Positions 27,995 through 36,642 of a stretch of DNA of 64,000 nucleotides are shown here, in pieces. Under the pieces are notes generated by a model that saw nothing but the letters and a program-made list of their open reading frames with translations, did not search any database and was not told the origin of the DNA. Source of the stretch: Sphingomonas taxi (GTDB lineage: Bacteria; Pseudomonadota; Alphaproteobacteria; Sphingomonadales; Sphingomonadaceae); the NCBI GenBank assembly GCA_003240625.1, contig QFMX01000003.1, positions 264,978-328,977 of the forward strand, written 5' to 3'. The position numbers and the translations under genes are program-made. Position 1 is the first letter of the stretch. Every line of letters starts with the position of its first letter.

Positions 27995-28111
27995 TCAGGC
28001 GTCGCTTGCGGAATCGGGGCCGGGCGTGGGGCCGGGCTTGGTCGCGGCAAGATGGCGGACGAGCACCACCACAAGCAGCAGCAACACGATCATCTGGAGC
28101 GAGCGGCGCAT
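27995..28111 (-). CDS. 38-residue single-helix membrane microprotein inside the export operon
   Basis: A 38-codon frame sits exactly between the ATPase and first permease genes. Its ATG shares one base with the ATPase stop (TGATG), and its TGA lies in the ribosome binding site of the permease. The product begins MRRSLQ, continues as a single hydrophobic helix (MIVLLLLVVVLVRHLA) and ends in a short Pro/Gly/Asp tail (TKPGPTPGPDSASDA). The positive N-terminus suggests the tail faces the periplasm. The precise couplings at both ends and the otherwise gap-free operon argue that it is translated. A role as a small subunit or regulator of the permease pair is inference. Confidence 0.6.
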   Translation of the reverse strand: MRRSLQMIVLLLLVVVLVRHLAATKPGPTPGPDSASDA

Positions 28112-28791
28112 CAGGCGGCGCGCCGAGCCGACGAGAGGATACGGCCGTCGAGCATGTGCACCGTCCGCTTGGCGATATCGGCGTGCGACGGGCTGTGTGT
28201 GACCATCACGATCGTCGCGCCCTCCGCATTGAGCTGGCTGAGGATGTCCATGACCTGCGCGCCATTCTCGGTATCCAGGTTGCCGGTCGGCTCGTCCGCC
28301 AGGATCAGCCGCGGCTCGCCTACGATCGCGCGCGCGATCGCGGCACGCTGTTGCTGGCCGCCCGACAATTGATGCGGGTGATGCCGTTGGCGATGCGCGA
28401 TCCCGACCCGGTCCATCGCCGCTGCCACACGGTCCTTCTTCTCGCGCGCTGGCATCGTCCGATAGGCGAGCCCGAGCGCGACGTTTTCGGCGATGGTCAG
28501 CTCGTCGATCAGGTTGAAGCTCTGGAACACGAAGCCCAGCCGGTCGCGGCGAAGCCGGGCGAGCTGCGCTTCCGGCGCATGGGCGATGTCGGCACCTTCG
28601 AACAGATATCGCCCGTCCGTCGGTCGGTCGATCGTGCCGATGATGTTGAGTAGCGTCGATTTGCCGCAGCCGGACGGCCCCATGATCGCGACGAATTCGC
28701 CCGCCTCGACCGCGAGATCGATGCCGCCGAGCGCGGTCGTCTCGATCTCGTCCGAGGCATAGGTGCGGCTGAGGTCCTGTAGCTGGATCAT
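28111..28791 (-). CDS. ABC ATPase, LolD/MacB N-domain class
   Basis: The 226-residue ATPase has Walker A GPSGCGKST, Q-loop FQSFNL, signature LSGGQQQRAAIARA and Walker B LILADEPTGNLD, with the switch histidine in VTHSP. The LSGGQQQR signature and FQSFNLIDELT are characteristic of the LolD/MacB/FtsE class that drives FtsX-type permeases. It energises the two permeases encoded downstream. It follows the adaptor gene by nine bases and is coupled to the microprotein by TGATG. The length is usual for the family. Confidence 0.93.
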   Translation of the reverse strand: MIQLQDLSRTYASDEIETTALGGIDLAVEAGEFVAIMGPSGCGKSTLLNIIGTIDRPTDGRYLFEGADIAHAPEAQLARLRRDRLGFVFQSFNLIDELTIAENVALGLAYRTMPAREKKDRVAAAMDRVGIAHRQRHHPHQLSGGQQQRAAIARAIVGEPRLILADEPTGNLDTENGAQVMDILSQLNAEGATIVMVTHSPSHADIAKRTVHMLDGRILSSARRAA

Positions 28792-28800
28792 GATCGAATC

Positions 28801-30084
28801 CTATCGGATGAGAAGGGTCTGGAAGGGGGTGTAGGTGCCGAGCGCGGTCGTCACGATCCGTTCGCCGGGGGCGAGGCCGGAGACGATCTCGACCTGATCG
28901 GGATTGCGTCGGCCGGTGACGATCGCGCGCCTGACGGCCTTCTTGTCGCCGTCGAGCACGAACGCGGCGGTGCCGCCCGCATCGAGCCAGCCGCCCGATG
29001 GCGCGACCACCGCCGGCCGGTCCGCGCCCAGGACAAGCCGGACGTCGAGCGTCTGACCACGGTTCAGCCCCGCAGGCGCCGCGCCGCGAAAGCCCAGTTC
29101 GATACGGAACCGGCCCTCGGTGACCTGCGGCAGGATCTTGATGACCGTCATCGGATAGCTGCGCCCGTCGATGTCGGCCGCTGCGCCTAGCCCGGCCCGG
29201 ACGCGCCCGAGATAGAATTGGTCGACATCGGCGGTCAGCTTCCACTGGCCTTCGGAGTCGATCTGCCCGACGGGATCGCCCGCCTTCAGCGTCTGGCCGG
29301 GCTGCAGCGTGAAGGCGGTAAGCCGTCCCGCGACTGGCGCGCGCAGCACCAGTGCGGACAGGCTCGCACGGACCATCGCCAGGCTCTCGCGCAACTGTCG
29401 CGCGGTCGCGGCGATGCCGGAGGACTGGTCCGCCAGCGTCGCCCCCGCTTCCGCCGTGCCACGATCCAGCGCAGCAACCCGCGCCTGCTGGTAAGCGACA
29501 TCCTCGCGCACCGGATCGATCGCGGCGCGGGTGATGATCCCCCGCTCGAACAGGACCTGCTTCTGCGCGAGCAGCGTGCGTGCCTTGGACAGCGCGTTGC
29601 GCGCGTCGGCCAGATTGCGCGCGCCGTCCTGGCGCGTGCTTTGCACCGACAGCCGCTGGCCACTGATTGCGCTCAACTGCCCGACGATCTCGGCCGAGCG
29701 GCTGGCGACATCGAGCTCGAGCGAAGGGTTGGACAGTCGTGCGAGCGGCGTGCCGGCGACGACCATCGCGCCGTCGCTCGCCACCATTTCGGCGACCTGT
29801 CCGCCCGAGATCGCGGTCACGAACACGGTGCGGAGTGGCGCCACCTCGGCGCGCAGCGGCACGAAATCGCGGAACGGCGCGCGGGTGACTTCGCCGGTTC
29901 GGATGGCCGCGGCATCGACGGTCAGCGCGTTCGCACCGGGCATGAGCAGCCACAGCGCAACCGCTGCCGCCACGACGGCAAGCCCGATAACGCCGCGCAC
30001 GATCAGCGTGCGCCGTTTGGCATGCGGGCGCTCGATACGCCGGTCCATCGCGGCGCCAGTTCCGGGCAGGGTCGTCTGCGTCAT
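28801..30084 (-). CDS. Periplasmic adaptor subunit (MacA/HlyD-like) of the export operon
   Basis: The 427-residue product has one N-terminal membrane anchor (about 27-47, GVIGLAVVAAAVALWLLM). A biotinyl/lipoyl-like half follows (GGQVAEMVASDGAMVVAGTP), then a long helical hairpin (about 110-215), the second lipoyl half (LRAPVAGRLTAF) and beta-barrel plus membrane-proximal domains ending at LGTYTPFQTLLIR. This is the membrane-fusion protein fold of MacA-type systems, linking inner membrane permeases to an outer membrane channel; no TolC-like gene is adjacent. It is the first gene of the operon. ATG 30084 is chosen; a GTG nine codons upstream and ATG 30048 are alternatives. The promoter must lie in the 118-base gap shared with the divergent regulator. 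Confidence 0.88.
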   Translation of the reverse strand: MTQTTLPGTGAAMDRRIERPHAKRRTLIVRGVIGLAVVAAAVALWLLMPGANALTVDAAAIRTGEVTRAPFRDFVPLRAEVAPLRTVFVTAISGGQVAEMVASDGAMVVAGTPLARLSNPSLELDVASRSAEIVGQLSAISGQRLSVQSTRQDGARNLADARNALSKARTLLAQKQVLFERGIITRAAIDPVREDVAYQQARVAALDRGTAEAGATLADQSSGIAATARQLRESLAMVRASLSALVLRAPVAGRLTAFTLQPGQTLKAGDPVGQIDSEGQWKLTADVDQFYLGRVRAGLGAAADIDGRSYPMTVIKILPQVTEGRFRIELGFRGAAPAGLNRGQTLDVRLVLGADRPAVVAPSGGWLDAGGTAAFVLDGDKKAVRRAIVTGRRNPDQVEIVSGLAPGERIVTTALGTYTPFQTLLIR

Positions 30085-30184
30085 GCGGACAGTGTACGGG
30101 ACCGCACGCAAACAGACTAAAGCGTTGTAATCTAATCAAAAGTTGGCGTTCGAGGGGCCCGACCAGCGCGCAGACTGTACCGAC

Positions 30185-30200
30185 TGTCCGTTTCCGGACA
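30185..30200. promoter_or_regulatory. Palindrome TGTCCG-N4-CGGACA in divergent promoter gap
   Basis: TGTCCGTTTCCGGACA is a perfect 6-bp inverted repeat directly before the regulator start, in the gap between the two-component genes and the export operon. An isolated half-site TGTCCG occurs on the other strand at 30083-30088 beside the adaptor start. No sigma-54 promoter (TGGCAC-N5-TTGC) is visible in the gap. It is the best candidate binding site for the regulator encoded next to it. Confidence 0.5.
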
Positions 30201-30202
30201 CT

Positions 30203-31465
30203 ATGGCCGCCATGTCAACCGAATCGCATATCCTGGTCGTCGACGACGATCCCGACATCGCCAAGGCCGCTAGACTGTTGCTGGAGCGGCACGGCATGCG
30301 CGTGTCGACCGCAGCGAGTCCGGAGGCGGCCTGGGTCCTGCTCGCGGGCGAGCCGGTCGACGTCATCCTGCTCGATCTTAATTTCGCGCGCGGGCGAACC
30401 ACCGGCGAGGAAGGCTTCGCGATGCTCGACCGGCTGATCGCGGGGGATGCGCGCGCGGTGGTCATCGTCGTCACCGGGCATAGCGGGATCGCGGTCGCGG
30501 TCCGCGCGATGCGCAGTGGCGCGACCGATTTCGTGATCAAGCCCTGGAACAACGAACGCCTGCTGACGACGGTCGAACGCGGTCTGGCGTTGCGTCGCGC
30601 GAAGCTGGAAACGGCAGCGACGCCGCGCGTCCCCGACGGCATCCTGCTCGGCGAAAGTCCCGGCATCGGCCGCGCACGAGACCTGATCGCTCGCGTCGCG
30701 CCGACCGCTGCCCCGATCCTCGTTCACGGCGCAGCGGGCACGGGCAAGACGCTGATCGCGCGGCTGATCCATCAGGCCTCGGCCCATGCGCACCTACCAC
30801 TCGTCACGCTGGACGCCGAAGCCGCCGACGCCGCCGTTATCGCCGCGCAGATGGCCGTCATCGCCGCGCAGACGACCGCCGCCGCCGGTGGCATGCTCGT
30901 GATCGATCATATCGACCGCCTGCCCCGCGCACTCCACGGCGCCCTCCTTGCCGCTCTCGATGGCATACGGGTCGTCGCGACGACGCGGCTGGACCGCGCC
31001 GGCCTTCGGGCAGCGATCGGTGAAGACCTGCTCGACCGGGTCGGCACGATCGAGATTGCCCTTCCTCCGCTCGTCGATCGGACGGGCGACGCGCTGCTGC
31101 TAGCCCGCCATTTCCTGGCGCTGTTCGCATACCGCCATGGCAAACCGAACCGGCCGCTGGGCGACGATGCCGCGCATGCAATCGCGACGGAACGCTGGCC
31201 CGACAATGTTCGCGGCCTGCGCCAGACGATGGAGCGCGCGGTGTTGCTCGGTAACGGCGAGGCCTATGCGATCGCCGACTTCAGGCTGTCCCCCGATATG
31301 GCCGAGCCCCAATCGCTGGCACCCGACCTGTCGCTGGCCCGTAACGAGGAGACGCTGATCACCGCAGCCCTCGAACGCCACGCGTTCAACGTCAGCCGGG
31401 CCGCCGCCCAGCTCGGGCTGACCCGCGCCGCGCTCTATCGACGGATGGCGCGCTATGGCCTCTGA
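30203..31465 (+). CDS. Response regulator of NtrC type with degenerate AAA+ domain lacking GAFTGA
   Basis: The 420-residue protein has a receiver domain (acidic pocket D14-D16, phosphoacceptor D58 in VILLDLNF, VTGHS, FVIKPW). A shortened AAA+ domain carries Walker A GAAGTGKT (176-183), and a Fis-like DNA-binding helix pair closes the protein (FNVSRAAAQLGLTRAALYRR). The stretch that normally carries the sigma-54 contact loop GAFTGA is missing between residues 200 and 230, and Walker B reads MLVIDHID, with His in place of the catalytic Glu. It therefore probably does not activate sigma-54 and acts instead as a conventional DNA-binding regulator. It is divergent from the export operon and overlaps the kinase gene by eleven bases. 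Start could be 30203 or 30212. Confidence 0.88.
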   Translation: MAAMSTESHILVVDDDPDIAKAARLLLERHGMRVSTAASPEAAWVLLAGEPVDVILLDLNFARGRTTGEEGFAMLDRLIAGDARAVVIVVTGHSGIAVAVRAMRSGATDFVIKPWNNERLLTTVERGLALRRAKLETAATPRVPDGILLGESPGIGRARDLIARVAPTAAPILVHGAAGTGKTLIARLIHQASAHAHLPLVTLDAEAADAAVIAAQMAVIAAQTTAAAGGMLVIDHIDRLPRALHGALLAALDGIRVVATTRLDRAGLRAAIGEDLLDRVGTIEIALPPLVDRTGDALLLARHFLALFAYRHGKPNRPLGDDAAHAIATERWPDNVRGLRQTMERAVLLGNGEAYAIADFRLSPDMAEPQSLAPDLSLARNEETLITAALERHAFNVSRAAAQLGLTRAALYRRMARYGL

Positions 31466-32648
31466 CCGGGTGCGCGCGATGCTACGCGCGCTGGTCATCA
31501 CCGCAGCCGGGGCCGCCGGTGCGGTCGCCGCCACGCGTGGCCTGTACGCCACGGCGTTGCTCGCCGCGCTGCTCGCCGTCTGGATCGCGGCACTTAACCT
31601 CGTCGATACCGGTCAGCGCCCGCCATTGCCGCCACCACCGGCGCCGGTCCCTGCCGGAGAGGAGGAACGCCGCCGCCTGAACGCCTATCTCGACCTGTCA
31701 CCCGCGCCGCTGGTCGCCCTCGACGACGGCCGCCTGCGGGTCGTCAACCGCGCAGCGCGGCGTTTGCTCGGAGCGAGCGATCTCGTCGCCGATCCGCCCG
31801 ACGGGCTCGTGGCCGCGCTCTCCGATACCCGCCCTGGTCGCACCGCCACGATCGAGATCGGCGTCGATACCGACATCCGGAGCTTCGCGCTGGCCACCGG
31901 CGACCTCGCATTGGCAGGCCGGATGACGCGGATCGGCGCGCTGATCGATATCGACGCCGAACTGAAGGCCGCCGAGGCCGGCGCGCTCCGCGATCTCGTC
32001 CAGGTCCTGAGCCACGAAATCGTCAACGCGCTCACCCCGATCGCCTCGCTCGCCGAGACCGCGGTCGCGATGCTCGACGATCCCGAGCCCGCGCTACCCA
32101 AGGTACGCGACGCGATCGAGACGGTCGCGCGCCGTGCCGCCAGCCTGCACCGTTTCGGCGAAAGCTACCGTGCGCTCGCGAAGTTGCCGGCGCCCAGCCC
32201 GGAACGGATCCCGCTGGCCGGATTCGTGAACGACCTGACGGCGCTGTTCACGACCCGATGGCCGACGATCAGCTTTACGACGGACCTTCAACGCGCGCCG
32301 GCCTATCTGCTCGCCGACCCGGACCAATTGACCGCCGCACTCTGGGCAGTCCTGCAGAACGCGGCCGAAGCTTTACACGAGACGCCAGATGCTCGCGTCA
32401 CGTTCGCTGTCTCGACGATGGTCGGCCAAACACAGTTCACCATGACGGACACCGGTCCCGGCATTCCCGTCGGACATCAGGCCGACATCTTTCGCCCCTT
32501 CTTCACTACCAAGACCGAAGGCACGGGTGTGGGTCTGGCCCTGGCTCGGCAGATCCTTCGCGGCCACAACGGCGATCTCGGCCTCGTATCTTCCGTCCCC
32601 GGCGAAACGCGGTTCGAGGGCGCAGTTGGGTCCGTTTTGACCAGCTGA
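31455..32648 (+). CDS. Membrane sensor histidine kinase, partner of the adjacent regulator
   Basis: The 397-residue kinase has two closely spaced hydrophobic helices (about 11-29 and 31-49) with almost no periplasmic loop, so it likely senses within the membrane or through a partner. A proline-rich linker and a PAS-like region (LDLSPAPLVALDDGRLRVVNRAA) follow. The H-box is LSHEIVNALTPIASL (H187), and the ATPase domain shows N-box LQNAAEAL, G1 MTDTGPGIP, F-box FRPFFTTK and G2 GTGVGLALARQI. The gene begins inside the regulator gene and is thus translationally coupled to it. Sensing by membrane-embedded kinases is common for ABC exporters that remove cell-envelope antibiotics; that link is inference here. 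Confidence 0.9.
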   Translation: MASDRVRAMLRALVITAAGAAGAVAATRGLYATALLAALLAVWIAALNLVDTGQRPPLPPPPAPVPAGEEERRRLNAYLDLSPAPLVALDDGRLRVVNRAARRLLGASDLVADPPDGLVAALSDTRPGRTATIEIGVDTDIRSFALATGDLALAGRMTRIGALIDIDAELKAAEAGALRDLVQVLSHEIVNALTPIASLAETAVAMLDDPEPALPKVRDAIETVARRAASLHRFGESYRALAKLPAPSPERIPLAGFVNDLTALFTTRWPTISFTTDLQRAPAYLLADPDQLTAALWAVLQNAAEALHETPDARVTFAVSTMVGQTQFTMTDTGPGIPVGHQADIFRPFFTTKTEGTGVGLALARQILRGHNGDLGLVSSVPGETRFEGAVGSVLTS

Positions 32649-32652
32649 ATAA

Positions 32653-33312
32653 TTATTCGTCATACGCCCGCGACCATCCATTCGGGTGTCTGCGTGCTTC
32701 CGCGACCGCCTTACGCAAGGTCGCAAGGTCGAGCGCGCCGGGCGCGAGATAGGCACCGATGATGAAAGCGGGCGTACCTTGAAGGCCGATTGCCGGGGCC
32801 TGCTCGCTGGTTCGTGCGAGTAGCGCGTCGATCTCAGCCTTGTGTTTCACAAGATCGGCTTGGAGCCGGGGCCAGTTCACGCCTGCCCGATTTGCGGCGG
32901 TCCTTATCGCGGAAGAATCCAGTTTCCCCGCCCCTGCATACAGTGCTGCGTTGAGGGCTTCGTGCTTGCCCTGCCACTGGCTGGCGATGGCGGCGCGCGC
33001 GGCTTCTACCGACACGGGCCCAAAAATCGGCCAGTCCCGATAGACCAACCGGATCTTCGGATCGGAGGCGATCAGCGCCGCCACCACGGAATGCATGCGC
33101 CGGCAATAGCCGCAATTATAGTCCGCGAACTGGACGATCGTGATGTCATAGCCTTTGGGCGCGACTTTCGGGGCAACCGGATCTTCCAGGATCGCCGACT
33201 TGGTGATCGTGGCAGCGACCGCCGACGTGGTCAGCGCGTCCGTGGCCCCTATGCCGAGGCCGGTGATCGCGAGCACTGCGAGCGTCGCCACCGAGGAGCG
33301 AATGCGGTTCAT
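32653..33312 (-). CDS. DsbA-family periplasmic thiol oxidoreductase
   Basis: The 219-residue product has a signal peptide (SSVATLAVLAITGLGIGATDA) and a thioredoxin-fold domain of DsbA type with the active site FADYNCGYCRR (C67, C70) and the cis-proline loop QGTPAFIIG. CGYC is seen in ScsC/Com1-like members rather than classical DsbA (CPHC). It forms or shuffles disulfides in the periplasm. Its start overlaps the stop of the Lgt-TlpA fusion gene (ATGA), so it belongs to the 38.5-to-32.6 kb thiol and sulfide transcript. Its stop lies four bases from the convergent kinase stop, with no hairpin between. Confidence 0.88.
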   Translation of the reverse strand: MNRIRSSVATLAVLAITGLGIGATDALTTSAVAATITKSAILEDPVAPKVAPKGYDITIVQFADYNCGYCRRMHSVVAALIASDPKIRLVYRDWPIFGPVSVEAARAAIASQWQGKHEALNAALYAGAGKLDSSAIRTAANRAGVNWPRLQADLVKHKAEIDALLARTSEQAPAIGLQGTPAFIIGAYLAPGALDLATLRKAVAEARRHPNGWSRAYDE

Positions 33313-34127
33313 TGATTAGTCTCCAGAATATCGTCGATACCGTCGTCGAGTGCGGCACGCGAAATCTCTCCAGCATGGCTCTCGCGTATCATGCCGTCCG
33401 CAGCGACGAACACGGTGGTCGGCAGGGCGCCCGAACCCACTGCGCGGCTGAAATCCTGGCTACGATCGACCAGCAGATGCGGCGATGCCAGCCGCTTCGT
33501 GGCCAGGAAAGCCTTTACGACGTCCGGCGTCTCGCCTTGATCGATGAACAAGACCGGCACTGCGGGACGTGCCGCCGCAGCCCGCACCAGCATCGGCATC
33601 TCGCGCTGGCACGGCCCGCACCAGGTCGCCCACAGGTTGATGACAAACGGCGTTCCCCGAAAAATATCGATAGCAACCGGCCGTCCGTCGATCGTGTACG
33701 CGACAAGTCCCTTGGGCAAAGGGATGGCGGTATCCTCGACGAGGAGATGCGCCGCCGCTGCCCAGACCATGACGGCGATGCCCAGGCTCGCCAGCGATCG
33801 ATAGAGCGCGGCGGACCGGCGGAGCGTGGCGACGAGCACCAACGCCGCCCCGACGATGCCCGCAATCGCGGAAAATCCGCCCTGCCAGATCGCGAGCGCC
33901 GACAGGGGATCATCGCTGTAGCTAGGGATGTGCATGGCGACATAGCCAATGCGTCCCGTGACCAAGCCCGCCACGACCGCCGCCGTAGCCGCGTTCGACG
34001 TCGGCCGGGGCGACTTGCGCGTCAGAAACGACACCAGGCCGATAAAGGCCGCGATCGCGAGCAGCGCGAGCAATCGGTCGGTCGACAGCACCAGCGGACC
34101 GAGGGCGACGGTATTGCCGATCGTCAC
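33309..34127 (-). CDS. Lgt-like membrane domain fused to TlpA-type thioredoxin domain
   Basis: The first 130 residues form a membrane domain with four or so helices and GRIGYV plus WQGGFSAIAGIVG, which echo the G-R and W-x-GG-x-S motifs of prolipoprotein diacylglyceryl transferase. Residues 140-272 form a TlpA/ResA-like thioredoxin domain with WATWCGPCQREMPML (C170, C173) and cis-proline LPTTVF. The protein is thus a membrane-tethered periplasmic reductase; whether the Lgt-like part is enzymatic is doubtful because most of the lipid-binding residues are absent. The GTG start at 34127 overlaps the TauE stop by four bases. It sits between a TauE exporter and a DsbA-like protein in the sulfide cluster. 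Confidence 0.82.
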   Translation of the reverse strand: MTIGNTVALGPLVLSTDRLLALLAIAAFIGLVSFLTRKSPRPTSNAATAAVVAGLVTGRIGYVAMHIPSYSDDPLSALAIWQGGFSAIAGIVGAALVLVATLRRSAALYRSLASLGIAVMVWAAAAHLLVEDTAIPLPKGLVAYTIDGRPVAIDIFRGTPFVINLWATWCGPCQREMPMLVRAAAARPAVPVLFIDQGETPDVVKAFLATKRLASPHLLVDRSQDFSRAVGSGALPTTVFVAADGMIRESHAGEISRAALDDGIDDILETNQ

Positions 34128-34900
34128 AACGCGGCCGCGCTCTTCCACAGCATATAGGCTGCGACGACGAAGATCAGGATTGCGAAGACGGTCGTGAGCG
34201 TCCCGCGGCCGGAAAGGCGCTTGGCAACGACCGTCCCGACCATGCCGCCGACGACACCACCAGCGATGAAGACGCCCGCGAGCGGCCAGTCGACGAGCCC
34301 GGACAGCGCGTAGTTGGTGGCGGTCGCCAAGCCGAACGCGGTGACCGCGACCAGCGATGTTCCGACCGCGTTGATCATCGGCATCCTGGTCGATGCGATC
34401 AGTCCGGGCACGATCAGAAATCCGCCGCCGATGCCGAAAAAGCCCGAGAAAATTCCTGTACCAAGCCCGAAACCTAGCACTTTCGAGGCGTTTGCGCGAT
34501 TGCAGGCAGCGCCCTCGGCACTGAGGTTGCGACGGCCGCGCAGCATCAGGATGCCGACCGCGACCATGACGATGGCGAACAGGAACAGCAGATGCTGGCC
34601 ATCGACGGCCTTGCCCGCCGACGATCCTGCGAATGCACCGAGCACGCCTGCCCCCGCATACATCAGCCCGCAGCGCCATTTGACGGTGCCGGCCCGCGCA
34701 TGGCTGAGCAGACCGGTCGCGGCGTTTGCCGCGACCGCAAGCGCGCTCGTCCCGATCGCCACGTGCGGATTGGTGACGCCGACAAGATAGACCATCAGCG
34801 GCACGGCGAGGATCGAGCCGCCCCCGCCGACGAGGCCAAGCGTGAAGCCGACTAGGCCTCCGGACACTGCGCCCAGCAGGTATTGAATGGTATCGAGCAT
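34124..34900 (-). CDS. TauE/SafE family sulfite or thiosulfate permease
   Basis: The 258-residue protein has seven to eight helices and the two internal repeats of the TauE family. The first starts GFTLGLVGGGGSILAVPLMVY, and the second contains GIFSGFFGIGGGFLIVPGL. Such permeases move sulfite, sulfoacetate or thiosulfate out of, or sometimes into, the cytoplasm. The location behind a sulfide:quinone oxidoreductase and beside a persulfide dioxygenase supports export of sulfite made by sulfide oxidation. ATG 34900 starts at the first helix; an in-frame open stretch continues upstream but encodes no homology. Confidence 0.9.
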   Translation of the reverse strand: MLDTIQYLLGAVSGGLVGFTLGLVGGGGSILAVPLMVYLVGVTNPHVAIGTSALAVAANAATGLLSHARAGTVKWRCGLMYAGAGVLGAFAGSSAGKAVDGQHLLFLFAIVMVAVGILMLRGRRNLSAEGAACNRANASKVLGFGLGTGIFSGFFGIGGGFLIVPGLIASTRMPMINAVGTSLVAVTAFGLATATNYALSGLVDWPLAGVFIAGGVVGGMVGTVVAKRLSGRGTLTTVFAILIFVVAAYMLWKSAAAL

Positions 34901-34928
34901 GACAACGGACCTTGGACGGCGGAGCTGG

Positions 34929-36587
34929 CTCAGGCGGCTTGGCGATGCTCGGGATGCGCCATCCACTCGCGGCCCTTGAGCATGCCGTTCCAGTAGATCC
35001 ATGGCAGGCCTTCGGACTTCAGCAGCCAGGACAGCCGCTGCGGCTTGGTGCCCTCGATGATCCACTTCGGGAAGCTCGGCAGCAGCTTTCCGCCATAGCC
35101 GAACTCGGCGAGCAGGATCTTGCCGCGCTCGACCGTCAGCGGACACGAGCCATAGCCGTCGTAGAGCGCCGTCGCGCTTCGCCGGCGAGCATCGACAGCA
35201 GATTTTCGGCAACGATCGGGGCCTGCTTGCGCGCGGCAGCCATGGTCTTGGCGTTCGGCGTCGATCCGCCATCACCCAGACCGAACACGTTGGCGTAGCG
35301 AATGTGTTGCAGGGTCGTCTGATCGACATCCACATACCCCGCGTCGTTGGCTAGTGGACTGTGCGCGACGAACGCCGGTGCCTTCTGGGGCGGCGTGACG
35401 TGGATCATGTCGAACGATCTGGTGGTCTCTCCGCCCTTCTCCCGGAAGGTGGCGGTTCGATCAGATCCGTCGACCGCGACCAGGGTGGACTCGAACTGGA
35501 GGTCGATGCCGTAGCGGTCGACATAGGCCATCAGCGGCGGGACGAACTCCTTGACGCCGAACAAGACGCCCCCGGCGTTGTGAAACTGCACGTCGATGTC
35601 CTTGAGCACGCCCTGCCGCTGCCAATGATCGCACGACAGGTACATCGCCTTCTGTGGCGCGCCTGCGCACTTGATCGGCATCGGCGGCTGAGAGAACAGC
35701 GCGGTACCGCCCCTCAGGGACTGAACCAGTTCCCACGTATAGGGTGCGGTTTCGTACCTATAGTTGGAGGTGACGCCGTTGCGCCCGAGCGTATCGACAA
35801 GCCCATCCACCCCGGCCCAGTCGAGTGCGATCCCCGGCGCGACGACGAGCGCGCGGTATCCGACGGTCGATCCGTCTTCCAGTGTCACGGTATTGCGCTC
35901 GGGCTCGAAGCTGGCGGCCGCGCCTTTGATCCAGCGCACGCCGGCGGGCATCACGCTCGCCTCGGGCCGCCGCATATCCTTGGCATCGAACACGCCGCCG
36001 CCGACCATCGTCCAGCCCGGCTGATAATCATGCTCGGTACGCGGCTCTATGACGACGATGTCGAGTGAGCGGTTGCGCTCGCGCAGCGACGCAGCCGTCG
36101 CCAGCCGCGCCGAGCCACCGCCGACGATGACGACATCGGCCTGCGACGGCCCGGCTCCTTCCGGAATTGCCGCGCGTGTTTCCAGTCGAGGGCGAAGCGC
36201 CGTCAGGTCATAGCCGGCGTCGCTCGCCGTCCTGAGGATCGTATCCGCCGGCAGCGCCCCGGCTTGCGAGAGCGCCCAGAGCGACGTCGAGCGCGTGCCG
36301 GTGCGGCAATAGGCGAGGACCGGAGCGTCGAGACGCGACAGCGCATCGGCCATGCGCGCGACATCCTCATCGCCGATCTTGCCCGGGACGACCGGCACAT
36401 GCGCAAACGCCATGCCGTGCGCCGCTGCAAGCCGCTCCATGTCGGCGGCGGATACTTGCCCCGGCTCCTCGCCATCCGGCCGGTTGTCGATGATGGCGCG
36501 AAACCCGTCTCGCGCTGCCTGGGCGATATCGGCCTCGGTCAGCTGGGGCGATACCGACAATGCGGGCGTAAGCAGCTTGATGGTCAT
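34929..36587 (-). pseudogene. Frameshifted rhodanese-like/sulfide:quinone oxidoreductase fusion
   Basis: The N-terminal 110 residues form the small sulfur-transferase/phosphatase domain found in such fusions (VPVVPGKIGDEDV, LAYCRTGTRSTSLWAL). From about 130 an FAD-dependent sulfide:quinone oxidoreductase follows, with VIVGGGSARLATAAS, catalytic Cys in PIKCAGAPQKAMYLS and GLGDGG. At about 35165-35180 the frame breaks after MLAGEA: the expected tail TALYDGYGSCPLTVERGK through LPWIYWNGMLKG continues in another frame to a TGA at 34929, while the original frame stops at 35136. The tail holds the second catalytic Cys and the membrane anchor. The GxGxxG motif also has Arg for the last Gly. Both point to loss of function, unless the break is a sequencing error. 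Confidence 0.8.
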
Positions 36588-36642
36588 GCGGATCGTCCTC
36601 GAGGGGGCGCTCCGGAACGCAACGCGCGCGCCGGAGACGAAG

